Source of the DNA: Sciurus carolinensis
Taxonomy: Eukaryota > Chordata > Mammalia > Rodentia > Sciuridae
Reading direction: 5' to 3'
Length of the DNA: 64,000 bases
Assembly (NCBI RefSeq): GCF_902686445.1
Contig: NC_062227.1
Span: 29,318,777-29,382,776 of the forward strand
The position numbers and the translations under genes are program-made. Below, one piece after another: positions 24,334 through 35,639 of this stretch (the first letter of the stretch is position 1; each line of letters opens with the position of its first letter). The notes under the pieces are model-generated. The model ran no database searches. It was not told the origin of the DNA and worked only from the letters and a program-made list of their open reading frames with translations.

Positions 24334-24555
24334 GTCAATTGTTGTGGTGCATGCCTATAATTCCAGTGACTTGGGAGGCTAAGGTAGGAAGATCACAAGT
24401 TTGAGGTCAGCCTCAGAAAACTAGTGAGACCCTCAGCAACTTAGTGAGACCCTGACTCAAAAAAATATAATTAACAAAAACAGGACTAGAGTATAGCTCA
24501 GTGGTAAAGAGTCCTGGGTTCAATCCTTAATACCTCTCTTCACACTCCCTCAAAA
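24334..24555 (+). mobile_element. B1-ID composite SINE, sense
   Basis: The 7SL-derived head (GGTGCATGCCTATAATTCC, GGAGGCTAAGGTAGGAAGAT) is followed by an A-rich linker and an ID-type tail (AGTATAGCTCAGTGGTAAAG, then a GGTTCAATCC B box). A 13-bp direct repeat, GTCATTACCCTAG, lies at 24321-24333 and 24556-24568, showing L1-mediated insertion. Confidence 0.92.
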
Positions 24556-24621
24556 GTCATTACCCTAGAAATGAACTGAAAGCACAGCTTTGCAGTGACT
24601 GTCCACACGTTGGAATTACAG

Positions 24622-25051
24622 TGGGTCTAGTCAGTTTTTCATGGTTGTGACCAAAATACCTGACAAGACCAAGTTAGAGGAGGAAAAGTTTATTTTGGCT
24701 CATGGGTTCAGAGGCTGCTTCCATGGTTGGTTGACTACATTGCTCTGGGCTTGAGGTAAGGAAGAACACCTTGGTGAAGGGAGTGGTGGAGGAAATCTAT
24801 TCCCTTCATGGTGGCCAGGGAGCAGAACAAAGGGGAAGGGGGCCCAGGGAAGATGACTCCTTCCCGAGTATGCTCCCAGCGACCCGCCTCCTCCAGCCAC
24901 ACCTTCCCTGCTATAGTTACCGCCCAGTGAGTTCACTGAAACTAGGTTGGACTGATTAGATTACAGCTCTCTTAATCCAATCATTTTGCCTCTGAACATT
25001 CCTGCGTTAATCCAAGAGTTTCTGTGGGACACTTACATACAAACCATAACA
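24622..25051 (-). mobile_element. MaLR solo LTR (MT-like), antisense
   Basis: It has the same antisense order as the MaLR LTRs at 9235 and 11656: 'tagtcagtttttcatgg', 'gaggaggaaaagtttatttt', 'acccgcctcctccagccac' and an end in 'ccataaca'. I found no clear 5-bp duplication. Confidence 0.8.
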
Positions 25052-25056
25052 GAGTG

Positions 25057-26615
25057 CAAGGGATTCGGTGTTATAAAAGACAAAAGAGTATAACAAGTTT
25101 TTTTTTTTTTTTTAATTAACCCAAATCTATGGAAGTGGACTGCCTGAAATTAGAACTGAAATATTTTGAAGAATTTGATTTTCAGAACCGAAAGGCACAG
25201 ATCCCACTCCTTCTAAGAGTTCAGCCATTATTTGGGCCTTGTGGATTATTAATAGCATACATAGTAGTTAGGGCCTGACTATTGTCATATCTTCCAAGTT
25301 TTAAAGAACAATTAAAATCCAACATTTAAAAATAATAAATTCTCCACTTTTTCTATTCAATTCCAAGAATGCCATCTATTTTTAGCATGCTGTGGACAAT
25401 CATTACTAGGACCATCTGCAGACCAATTTTTTTGCAGACTATTAATATACACAGTCAATCATCATTATTTGCAGATTGCATATGGGTGAATTCATCTACT
25501 TGCTAGAATTTTAACCTCAAGATCAATACTGTGACACAGAGTCAAAAATTCACAGAGTGGGTAAAGGTTTCTGTTGCCTAAAGTATGTCTTCCCAGCTAA
25601 GGATGAGCAAGATAACAGTCTGCCTTCTTGTTTCAGTATTCATTCTGTAAATGAGGGTTCTTTTCATGGTCAATTTAGTTCCATATTTTTCATATCTTTT
25701 GTGTTTTTTTGTTGGTGACTTTATTGTTAAACTGGTTTCCATGCATACTGGTAAAGCCATGGTTAGTTTTGTAAAGTGCAAGAAGACTATGATGTGCCTT
25801 ATAGAGAAAATACTTGTATTGGAGAAGCTTCATTTGGGCATAAATTATATAGTGCTATTGTGTGTCAGTTCAAAGTTAATGAATCAATTATATATTAAAT
25901 AAGCATCTTTAAACAGAAACATGTATGTTTGTATACTGACTGGATTACAAATATGTTGTGACCAGAAGCTTGAAGGACCCTAACCTCTTATTTCTCCTAG
26001 AAGCAAAAGTGTAGTATTTGCTAATTCAGTATTTGTAATGACTTTTTTGAACATAGCTACTACAAATAGCAAGAAACAACCATAATATCTTTCTATAGGC
26101 ATGAGTGTATATACCCCCAATTGCAAGGTTTATTAGAAGAAACCTTATGATTTTAGCCAGACTGAAAAATGTATCACCATTCACAGGAATAAGAGAGGGG
26201 ATGAACTGATATGCAAAGCAGAAAGGGGAGCTTAGCAGTCAGAAAAGGCTCAGCTGACTCAAATTAATATGGAGTTTCCTCCTCTGACCTGTTCATCTGA
26301 AAGAGAGCTGTGTTATAATTCTGTCAAGGGGTTAAATATATTTTTCAGGGGAAAAATAACTAAATGGATAAGATGAATGATATTATTATTCAAAATTTCA
26401 GACACACTTCTCCTCCTAAGAAATTGCCAGATCAGGAGATAAAGGACACTTGTTGGGGAACTTTCCCTGGAAGAGAGTATGTATTGGAAATGGGTGATGA
26501 ATGAACAGCATGGAAAGGATTGGAATATGAACAGGGCGAGAGTGATTTCTTGTAGCTGCCAGAGGCATACAGACTTGCAGAGAGAAAGATAGTTTAGATA
26601 AAGATACTTTAGATA
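25057..26615. other. No gene or element recognised
   Basis: AT-rich, with a 16-base T run at 25098-25113. The longest ORFs are under 120 codons with no recognisable motif. Confidence 0.55.
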
Positions 26616-26780
26616 ATTTTTTTTTTTGTACTGGAGATTGAACTCAGGGGCACTTGACCATTTAACCATACCCCCGGTCCTATTTTGTATTTTTTTTGAG
26701 ACATGGTCTCATTGAGTTGCTTAGCTCCTCACTTTTGCTGAGGCTGGCTTTGAACTCACGATCCTCCTTCCTTAACCTTT
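26616..26780 (-). mobile_element. B1-ID composite SINE, antisense, truncated
   Basis: A T run is followed by the complement of the ID tail ('ggagattgaactcagggg') and then the complement of the B1 head ('gagacatggtctcattgag', 'aggctggctttgaactcacg'). The 5' end of the B1 part is missing. Confidence 0.82.
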
Positions 26781-27369
26781 TATTGTAGAATGAGTTGTAT
26801 AAACTTGGGATTGCCCCATTCAAATCAGTAAAGAACTATAGTACTTTATGCATTTAAAAAAATCTGTACATTTTGGAAATGGATAGCTGAATTTGAGATT
26901 AACTATTCAGGTAGAGAAGGGAATATGTTTTTACATAAATTTTGTGATATGAAAGATGAATTTATCATGTGAAAGTGAGGGAAACTTAAGGGTTATACGT
27001 TTGAGAACAGTATGAGCTCAAAAATAATGGGAAGCATAAGCTGTTTGTGGAACTTTTGGATTGCCAGGTTATTTCTAGGATTCAACTGAAATTGTTGAGA
27101 AATTTTATATACATGTATGTATGGTCACCTGTGTGATTCTTTGAGTTTATCCAAAACTACTCAGGAAACTGATGTACATACTAGGAGAGATATTTGTGTT
27201 CATACAAGGGTGGACACTTATAGGAGAGTGGAAAAATGATGTGTGTCAAGATAACCTGGAATTTTGACAGGAGTATTTGACATGATAAACTGCAGAGTCT
27301 TAATTATTTTAGATCCACTCTGCCCAGTGAAGCTGATGAAAATGAATGGCTCCATAAGGCATAGCACTA
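26781..27369. other. No gene or element recognised
   Basis: AT-rich sequence with no ORF or repeat signature I can support. Confidence 0.5.
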
Positions 27370-27760
27370 TGTACCATGTTCCACTATAAAAAGAACCATT
27401 CTTAGAGGAAAATGGATAGCACTGGAATATATCATGTAAAGTGAGATAAGCCAGACAGAAAGAAAAGTACTGCCTGTTCTTTCTCATATGTAGAAGCTAA
27501 AATATGTCAACCTAAAAACCACCTAACCCCAGAAGTTCATGTACATGAATGTGTATAATCACAACAGTGATAACTAGAGATTGGGAAGTGCATGGGGAGG
27601 GTGAGGGTCGGAAAAGTTTGGATTTGATCAGTGCATGCTGAAGGCATATATTGAAAGATAACACTGAACCCCACTGATACGCACAATTAATACATGTTAA
27701 TAAAGAATTTTTAAAAATAAAAGGAAAATATCTTTAAAAATTAAAAAAGGAGAAGAGAGA
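27370..27760 (+). mobile_element. Old L1M 3' end, sense
   Basis: 'atggatagcactggaatatatcatg', 'gtgagataagccagacag' and an A-rich end mark the C-terminal ORF2 and 3' UTR of an old L1. A short GA-rich run (27751-27770) follows. Confidence 0.6.
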
Positions 27761-27799
27761 GAGAGAGAGACCCAAGTTAACATACTTTCTCTGTCTTGC

Positions 27800-27920
27800 C
27801 CATGTGATACCCTCCTCTATGCTATAATGCAGCAAGAAGGCCTTTGCCAGATTCTGACACCAGACTCTCAGACTTACCAGCCTCTAGAACTGAGAGCCAA
27901 TAAACTTTTATTTTTTATAA
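27800..27920 (+). mobile_element. MLT1-type LTR 3' fragment, sense
   Basis: 'gacttaccagcctctagaactgagagccaataaactttt' has the end structure of MLT1 LTRs, including the poly(A) signal. Confidence 0.5.
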
Positions 27921-28129
27921 ATTTTAAAAAAAATGATATATGTTTCCAGAAGATAAATAATTATTGAGGAGCTAGAAATTAATTATGCTATACAACATGA
28001 TTTTATTTTGTTGTTGTTACTGATGGTCCATCATTGTGTTAACGCATGTCCATAACATCTTTTGTAATTCTCTTCTAAGGAACAAAAGATGGCAGAAGTG
28101 ATTCTACGTAACCTCCAAGGCTAAGTTAC

Positions 28130-28475
28130 AAACAGCAACACGGAAAGTCCACCAAATTCTTTTTTCAGAATTATTGATCTTGGAATCCAACTACCATGTT
28201 TTGAGAAAGCTGGGCCACATGGAAAAGCCACATTTAGGTAGACAGCTTTAGTTAAGGCTGAAGCTAGTAACCAGCGGTACCTCAAAGCCATGAAATTGAA
28301 TGAGCTTTCCAAAGATTCTGATTCCCAGCCTTCAAACTGTCCTTGCTGAGATCAAATAGTCAAACTGTCTTAATTAAGTCCTCCCCAAATTACAAATTCA
28401 CGAGAAAAATAAATATTGTTAAGTCACTAAGTTTTAGGACGGTTTGTTATGTGGCAATAAATAACTAGAAGAGGC
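28130..28475 (+). mobile_element. Diverged MLT-like LTR, sense
   Basis: 'gagaaaaataaatattgttaagtcactaag' followed by 'tttgttatgtggcaataaataact' is a common MaLR LTR 3' end. The upstream part is diverged. Confidence 0.5.
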
Positions 28476-28479
28476 ATTT

Positions 28480-29204
28480 TCTTGAAATATATGGGCCATG
28501 GATTTTTCCTTCTTAGCTGGGATGGAAAGAAAAACTGGCTGGATAAAAATGCCATTAAGTTTAAATTTATAGCAAAGTGAAAATGAGAGCAGCTATATCT
28601 GCTCTTTTTTATGTCTTTATGGGTGATGAGACCATTTGTTTCATCAGTGAGACAAAGTGGAGAGGAATTGATAGGAATGGATTTGAAGTTTTGATTAAAA
28701 TTCATAAAATTTCACAATGAGTTATTTGGGGAACAAGGAAGGCGTTAAGTGAACAAAAAAATGAATGAAATTGCAAATCACATGTGATAATGCAGTTATT
28801 TTCAGCATAGATACACTTTTTTAATATTAGTGATACAAGTGAAGAGTATATAAAATGTTTTTTAAGACAATTTGGCAGAAAATAAAGGGAGCTATGAAAT
28901 GCATAGTGTCAGTGATAATGAGCATGAAATTAGTTACAGAGCCCAGGATAGGTAGAGGAAACAGCAGAACCGAGGGGAAGCTGATAACCTAGAAGATGAG
29001 ATCAAGGATCGAAGGTCAAGGTGTGGTAAAAGAACAAGTTTACTTTGAGGAAATTGAAGAGGCTAAAAAGCTCTGGTGGGCTATAGGAATTTTCAAGTTT
29101 AAGATTTCAAAGATAAAGATGTTTTATTGATAAAGATGTTTTAGTGATATCCTCTACACTAGAGGATTGCAGAAGGGAGAAAAACTGAAAGAAATGCAGA
29201 AATT
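28480..29204. other. No gene or element recognised
   Basis: AT-rich sequence, no ORF above about 90 codons, no recognised repeat. Confidence 0.5.
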
Positions 29205-29217
29205 AAGAAGCTCTTGC

Positions 29218-29419
29218 TGGGCCTGATGGTGCATGTCTGTAATCCCAGTGGCTCAGGAGGCTGAGGCAGGAGGATCTCAAATTCAAAGCCAGCCCCAGCA
29301 AAAGTGAGGCACTAAGCAACTCAGTGAGACCCTGTCTCTAAATAAATATGAAATAGAGCTGGGGATGTGGCTCAGTGGTCCAGTGCCCCTGAGTTCAATC
29401 CCTGGTACCCCCGCAAAAA
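29218..29419 (+). mobile_element. B1-ID composite SINE, sense, well preserved
   Basis: The B1-like head (GGTGCATGTCTGTAATCCCA, GGCTGAGGCAGGAGGAT) runs into a TAAATAAATATGAAATA linker and an ID tail (GCTGGGGATGTGGCTCAGTGG, GTTCAATCCC B box). A perfect 13-bp duplication, AAGAAGCTCTTGC, lies at 29205-29217 and 29420-29432. An ORF starting at 29367 is a by-product of the SINE tail and not a gene. Confidence 0.95.
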
Positions 29420-29432
29420 AAGAAGCTCTTGC

Positions 29433-30084
29433 AGCCTGTTATGTGGTGTTTGGAGTTACAGTGGAGCTAGGAGTTGGAATAAAAAGGAAGAATGTGAACT
29501 AGAACAAAACTCTGCTGAAAAACCTAAAAATTATTATATATTGATGCTGAAAATAGGAGGAGAATGGCATCCATTTGTATATGAACTTCAAGATCAAGAA
29601 TCAGTGGAAGAACAGTTGTCAATAATGGATGCTAATCTCTCTCTTTCTGGCATTGGGGTAGAGATGGTGTCATTCCACTTGGGAGGGTTGAGGAAACACT
29701 GAGATCCATCAGGGAAATTTTAATTAGATTAGTTAAATTTAAGGAGGTAAGTGGTTTAGGAAAGGACCAAGGCTATAAAAGTCTGTCTTTAAAATATTCT
29801 CGGAGTGCTTGCGGCTACTGATTGGTTGGGGAGATTTAGATGAAGTGTAGGAACATATTTTTTCCTAATTGCAAGAATCTGGTAAGAAGAAAAGAGCTGG
29901 GACATGCCATCATCCAGGGCAAGGGGAACAATACACAGAAAAAAATACATTTTGTGTAGTGGTAAATCTGAATTACTAAAGGTGAAGGTAGCCCAAAACC
30001 AAAACTAAATCTAAATACTTACTAGTCACATGTGAAAAGGTCAGCAAGGAATAGGGCACAGATCACGTCTGAGTTGCTAAAAAT
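29433..30084. other. No gene or element recognised
   Basis: No supported feature. The open frame reaching 29702 has no recognisable motif. Confidence 0.5.
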
Positions 30085-30690
30085 GTTCGCCTGTATTTCC
30101 TGACTGCAAATTCCATGATAGCAGGAGTCATGCCTGTGGGGAGCCATCCCTGTCTAGCAGAATCAGGCTTGGCTGAGCCATGGGACACAGAGGTCGGACT
30201 CCCAGGAACTGGGGTCATGAGAGACTGTTTCAGACGGCCGGGGAGTAGGTGGCCCTATGTGGAGTGACTCACCCTCTGAGGAAATGCTAATTCTCTTAGC
30301 AAATGTCTTCCCTAACTCCACCCATCCTGTTCCTCACAGAAGAAGCCCCTCCGTGTCCAGGCCCCTTTACCTGTGTGACTACAAATAAAGGTGAAGGTGG
30401 GTTTCTCCATGTTGTTGTTGGAGGCCAGCTCTCCCAGATCCTGTATGGCCCAATCCATCACACTCGCTTCCATTTGAAAAGAGTATTGGCTCTTGTGTGT
30501 TTATTGATTAAAGAAGTTTATTAGTAATTAATTGGTTTTTAGCTGGCACCATGGACCTCCGACAGAAATTCTTCCCCTCATCCACAGGAGACATGGAAAC
30601 CCCTCACACATGCCACTGTGTTCATTACTGCATGCCTAACATAGCACCCAGCACATCAGAAATTATTAGCAAATGCTTGTTAAATAAATC
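30085..30690. mobile_element. Ancient L2-like fragment split by a solo LTR
   Basis: 'gtatttcctgactgcaaattcc', 'gataggcaggagtcatgcc'-type text before the LTR and 'gttcattactgcatgcc', 'acatagcacccagcacatc', 'gcttgttaaataaatcaa' after it form one continuous old repeat typical of L2 3' regions. The LTR at 30135-30608 sits inside it. Confidence 0.5.
30135..30608 (+). mobile_element. Class II (ERVK-type) solo LTR
   Basis: 474 bp starting TGTGGGGAGCC and ending CCCTCACA, flanked by a perfect 6-bp direct repeat, CATGCC (30129-30134 and 30609-30614). Six-base duplications are typical of betaretrovirus-like elements. An AATAAA lies at 30384-30389. No internal sequence remains, so it arose by LTR-LTR recombination. 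It shows little similarity to the LTRs of the provirus at 40826-45333, so it belongs to another family. Confidence 0.85.
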
Positions 30691-30704
30691 AACTAGCGAC
30701 AATC

Positions 30705-30905
30705 GTGATGATATTAAGAGTTGTTGTGTGTCAGAAATGATCCTAAGCAGTACTTTACACAGATTACTATATTTAATCTCCATATTTATGAGGTTATCAT
30801 CACCAAATTCTAGATTAAGACACTGAGAGATTAAATGATGCAGGCACAGAGTTAGTAGCAAGAAGGGATTGAATTTAAACTCAGGTCTGACTCCAAAAGG
30901 TATGC
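30705..30905 (+). mobile_element. MIR SINE, sense
   Basis: The MIR order is clear: 'tgtgtcagaaatgatcctaagc', 'ctttacacagattactatatttaatc', 'tatgaggttatcatc', 'gagagattaaatgatgcagg', 'ggattgaatttaaactcagg', 'tctgactccaaa'. This is an ancient mammalian SINE. Confidence 0.8.
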
Positions 30906-31089
30906 TTTGAATGCCCCTCTGTGATAGATGTTACATAGGTATGAGTGTAAATTATAACCTGTGCATAGGGCATGCGTAGGAAGGACACAAATGGGTCTTG
31001 GGTGGCAACTATGAATTTTAGGGATGAAGGCTCAGAAAGTTGATAGGAGCAAAAGAGGGACATTAATGAAAATAAACTCGGAGATCCAG

Positions 31090-31445
31090 CTGGGTAACAT
31101 CTCATTGTGGTTTTGATTGCTTTTCCCTGATGACTAGTGATGTTGAGGATTTTTTTCATAGGGTTGGCCATTTATTTTTCTTCTGAGGAATGTTCGTTCA
31201 GATCATTTAGCCATGTTTTGAATCAAATAATTTTGTTATTTGGGGGTTTTAAAATTCCCCATAAATTTCATATGTTAATCTCTTGTTAGACACATAATTT
31301 GAAAATATTTTCTCCCAGTCAATATGTTCTCCTCCATCTGTTGACTGTCTCCTTTGCTGTATAACAACTTCTTAGTTTGATGTAATCCCATTTGTATATT
31401 TTTCGTCTTTGTCGCCTATGCTCATTGCCTATACTGATATTTTGA
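31090..31445 (-). mobile_element. Old L1 fragment, antisense
   Basis: 'ctcattgtggttttgattgc', 'gactagtgatgttgagg', 'ttctcccagtcaatatgttc' and 'ccatctgttgactgtctcc' are antisense ORF2 C-terminal landmarks of old L1s. Confidence 0.7.
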
Positions 31446-31839
31446 ATTGCTTCCTCTGTGTTTCAGTCTGACGTGACAGTGATGCATCTACAACTTTCCA
31501 GGGGTTGCTGAAGGCAAGTATCATCTGGGTCAGACGTAACAGGCCTGCCATCTACATAGAGCCGTCACAGTTCCTGTTAAAATTAAGAAGCAAAATCAAA
31601 GGAAAAGTCGCAATGTCAATTTTTAGGGTTTCATACAACTGGAATTTGAGGTTAAAAATGTAAATAATTTACTTTTGATTCATCAATTCAATCTCATTGA
31701 GGTCAATAATTAAATCAATATCATTGAGTCATAGGCAAATAACTATGAAAAATGTCTGCTTGGCCTAAGTCACATTCTGTAGACATCAACATCATTGTTA
31801 CTTTTATTCTAACTATTCATCAAATCTCATAATTCAATA
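31446..31839. other. No gene or element recognised
   Basis: AT-rich; contains a short local duplication around CAATCTCATTGAGGTCAATA and ATCAATATCATTGAGTCATA (31686-31730) but no known element. Confidence 0.5.
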
Positions 31840-32600
31840 TTTGGTTCCGGGCCCCACTCTAGTCCTGGTATATCCTTTGATTTGTCAAGGACTTGTCTAC
31901 CAGGCCATGAGTCACATTTAAGACCTAAGGCACATCCATGGACAGCACACCCCTGTCCTCCCCATTTGATCTAATTTTCCTTCAGAGTCCTGTTGTCCTT
32001 ATCATTTCAAAGTCATGGTCGGTCACCTGTCTGGAAATATCTGAACCACTCACACTATTTTGTATTGTTACCGAGTTCCTGAGAATTGCAGACCACAATG
32101 CTTACTGAGCCAAACTGAAAGGGGATATAAGCCAGGCAAGCCAGGCAACAGCAGGGAGCAGGCTAACGCCTCAAAGAACTCCCAGCCCTTGAATTTTGGA
32201 AGGACAGAGTTTATAAAAGCAAAACCCACAAAGCCCCAAAGGATAAAGGTCAGAGAAGACCTCGTAGAGACAGATATTTTGATTACATGAGAGAATTGTT
32301 TTGATTATACATTCAGAGTCATTTTGTTAGACATCAGGGCCATAGTTAGGGACGTGGGAAGGTCCCACTTTACTGTCAACATAGATACAGCTTCAGGAGG
32401 CTGCAAAGAGAACATTAAAAGCAAGCATAAAATGGAATCAGGTCAGAACAAAATGTCGTTACTTTGGTTCTTTTACATTTCAGTATGGATTCCTGAAGCA
32501 GAAATGGACCTCTGAACAAGTGCTCATACTGCCGATCTTGTTATATTTCAGGTAACACCAGGGATTTGGTTTGGGCTGCAGACTGGGTCAATAAATGCTC
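31840..32600. mobile_element. Possible diverged ERV/LTR remnant
   Basis: A compact GC-richer block with a GATATAAG (32125) and a TTTATAAAAG (32210) TATA-like site and a late AATAAATG (32590) suggests an LTR or ERV remnant. I cannot name the family or its edges. A 76-codon ORF at 32060 shows no motif. Confidence 0.3.
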
Positions 32601-32950
32601 CCATTCTTTTCCTCCTGTTGTGTGATGCTAGCGATAATGCATTCTGCAATGAATTCACTTACGGTTATCTTTATTTTATATGCTTCCTCCCCTTCTATCT
32701 TCTTTCCACTTTTGCTTTTTCTATCAACCCATTTCACTATAACCTCTATAATGAATCACAAATAAATACAGCTGTTTCCTTAGCCCTCCTCTTGGCTCTT
32801 CAACCCTTTGGCAAAGAGCAAGACCAAATGGATCCCCTACTACAACCTCCTGGTGGCCATGACTCCCACTTTCTGGCCATTATTTCTCCCATACTCTATC
32901 ACAGAACCAAGTGGCCATTCTCTTAGCATCCCATGGTGCCTTTTAGGTTT

Positions 32951-33535
32951 TGTTATTCCTCCTGTTTGAGGCACAACTTAAGAACAGATCGATCACCACT
33001 GAGAAGTCCAAATTTGAGAGTCTTTATTAAGCTGGCTGGATGACTGTCTCACACAATGCCCCAAAAAATGGCTTTTGGAAGAACAGCCCCGACCATAGGG
33101 TTGTAGGGATTCTTATACCAAAAATCACATGGATCATAAGTGTCTGTTGCTATGATTTGAAATTACAAACTAACATCATGAGATCATCAACAGAGGGGGA
33201 AGGGGTCAAAACAACCCTTACCTAGGTACAAACTAAAGAATGGTTACTAACACCCACACAATTACTGTTCACATGGTACATTGTTTAGGAGCAATAGGGA
33301 TCAAAAGAGAGCAGTTTTTCATTACATAAGAATTGTCATTTTGTATTGCTAAACATGTCACGATAAGTAACTGATGATGGGTACAGAAGCGAGGTTTTCC
33401 CCATGGGAGAAGCTCATTTCCTACATGACATGGAGTCTCACAGCAAAATGGAGTCTGTCCAGTCATTTCCCTGATAGTCTGGCCTATAACATTCTCAGGG
33501 AGCCAGAACTGTCAGCCCATCACACCCCTGTATCA
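32951..33535 (-). mobile_element. LTR-like element, antisense (possibly class I ERV)
   Basis: The minus strand has an AATAAAGACTCTC poly(A) block about 70 bases from a TG...CA-compatible end at 32951, and upstream text (GACTCCATTTTGCTGTGAG) of a style common in class I LTRs. Target duplications were not found. Confidence 0.45.
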
Positions 33536-33539
33536 GTTG

Positions 33540-35458
33540 GACTATTTGGATGCAGGGCTTCATAGGCCTCAGTGATCCAGACAGGGAAACATTTTATACT
33601 GATCAAGAATGTTTTGACTCCTGCCATTTTTCTTTGTGTGCCAGAGATGTATTATGGTCCTCAACAACTATAAATGAAAACTTTTAATGCACAAACTTCA
33701 ATACACAAGCTTTGTACAAAAACTTTCAATGCACATTTCTGATCATTAAACACTATAGAAAAAAATTATTATTTAGTGCAAATATTTAATAGAGATAATG
33801 GACAAAAGCAAATATATATATATATATAGATAGTAATGTTGGCCTGTTTTTAAAGCTCTGATCTTTTAGATAACATAGCTTACATGTCTTAAGGAAAATA
33901 CTTTCATGACTATTGCTATTAATGTAAGCACACTTGTGTTTTACTAATTTTGCACACCTAATATAAATGTGTGAAGTAATTTCCAAATATGTATCTTTTT
34001 AATACCATTTTGGAGGTTATAAAACAGATTAATTAAGTATAAATATGTATAATTAAGTTGAAATTCATATAAATTAAAACCAGCTTAATGTAGTTTAATA
34101 AATTGGTAATATAAAATTATAATTAATAAAATAAAATTCTATTGACAAGTCAAAATTCTCTAATACTATCAATTTAGTTCATGTTGATTAAGATCAATTT
34201 TTATATAAGGTGGGAAAATTATTTTGTTACCATCAAAAATATTTCAGTGTTTGGTGATCTATCACAGATAGTATGCTTCAGATTATTTAGCAATAGAAAA
34301 ATTATTAGACTTGAATTCAGAGATTGATTTCTGTTCTTAGGTCAAAAGATACTTAGACAAATAATAATCTGCTTCAACCTCAGTTTTGTTATTTAAAAGC
34401 TGAACAAATAAGAATTAGTTTTAAGGACCCATTTGGCTCTCAAAATTAAAACCCTTTGATAAAAATTGGGCTTAATAGCTATATAAATTAATTTAGAAAA
34501 ATTTATTCATAGGAAATTAGTATTTGTTTGCTTATCTGTATCTCTTGTTAGCATGTAAGTTTTACCTGTACAAAATTGTGATATTTTGTATGTTTCCCAG
34601 TGACAGATATGATGTCTGGTATACATCCAGTTCTCAGTAAGAGTGAAATCTTAGTCATTTCAGACAGTTAAAATTAGAAAATAATTTTCTGTTTTACTAT
34701 TCTAAAACCTTAAGCTTTTATTTAAAGAGAAAGAAAATATAGGGAACACACACACACACACACACTTGAACCTTGTTAGAAGACTTATAGGATAACAGGA
34801 GAAATTTCAGATGGCAATTATTAAGTTAAATCTTAAAGACTGTGACATTCAGTAGTGCAAATATTCAATTACAATTATAAAACTCAAGTTATAAGATCAT
34901 GTGCAATTTATCTAAAGTAGCAATGTCTTCTAGCTTGATACAAATTCTTCTTAAATTACTAGTGAGCTAGACCTTTACAACCACTTGGCAAGATAGTTTT
35001 ATCACTTGCTAATTAGGATCCACATCTTAAAGACACAATTTTATATGAAATGAAAAAATTCAACAACTGCTTAGACATTTGGAAAATAAAGCTCAGTGTT
35101 TGCTCATTTAGTTGTTTCTCTTTTATTTTCCCTGTTTCAAGATGGTTTTCTTGCATTTAGAATACATAGATAATACTAAAAAGAAAAATTTTGATTTGCA
35201 TATATTCAAATTCAGTTGATTTTCACCATGTTTTTATTTAGTTACCTAATACTTCAATGCTACTGAAACTCTGCAGCATACATCCTGTTCTGTTAGAAGG
35301 TGAAAATTTCAACAGAATAATTTGTAGAGGAAAATATGTTCTGTTATTTTAGAACCAATGCAGAATTTGGTGTTGCTGTCTTCTCAGGTTCTAATTCCTG
35401 CTATCATTATTTGAAAGATCTCCTTTTCTAAACATCAACATAGCATTTATTATATATG
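33540..35458. other. AT-rich, no gene recognised; short TA and CA repeats
   Basis: A (TA)n run lies at about 33814-33830 and a (CA)n run at about 34747-34766. The rest is strongly AT-rich without ORFs or recognised elements. Confidence 0.6.
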
Positions 35459-35463
35459 GGTCT

Positions 35464-35628
35464 TGTTATGGTTTGGATGTGAGGTATCTCTCAAAACCTC
35501 ACCTGTGAGAAAATGCAGGAAGGTTCAGAGGAGAAATGCTTGGGTTGTAACCAGTCAGTGAATTAATCCCTCTATAATTGTGCTGGTCAGATCATTTATT
35601 CATAGCAGCAAAAAATCTGACTAAAACA
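35464..35628 (+). mobile_element. MaLR solo LTR with large internal deletion, sense
   Basis: It begins TGTTATGGTTTGGATGTGAGG and ends GACTAAAACA with a 5-bp duplication, GGTCT, at 35459-35463 and 35629-35633. At 165 bp it is far shorter than the roughly 440-bp relatives at 9235 and 11656; the missing piece is the middle, including the C-rich block. Confidence 0.85.
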
Positions 35629-35639
35629 GGTCTCCTTCC

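Noticed and set aside
29367..29702. 111-codon ORF overlapping a SINE tail
   Set aside because: The start lies in the ID part of the SINE and the remainder has no motif.
31840..33535. One continuous ERV provirus from the two LTR-like blocks
   Set aside because: The blocks are not similar to each other and no gag, pol or env text lies between them.
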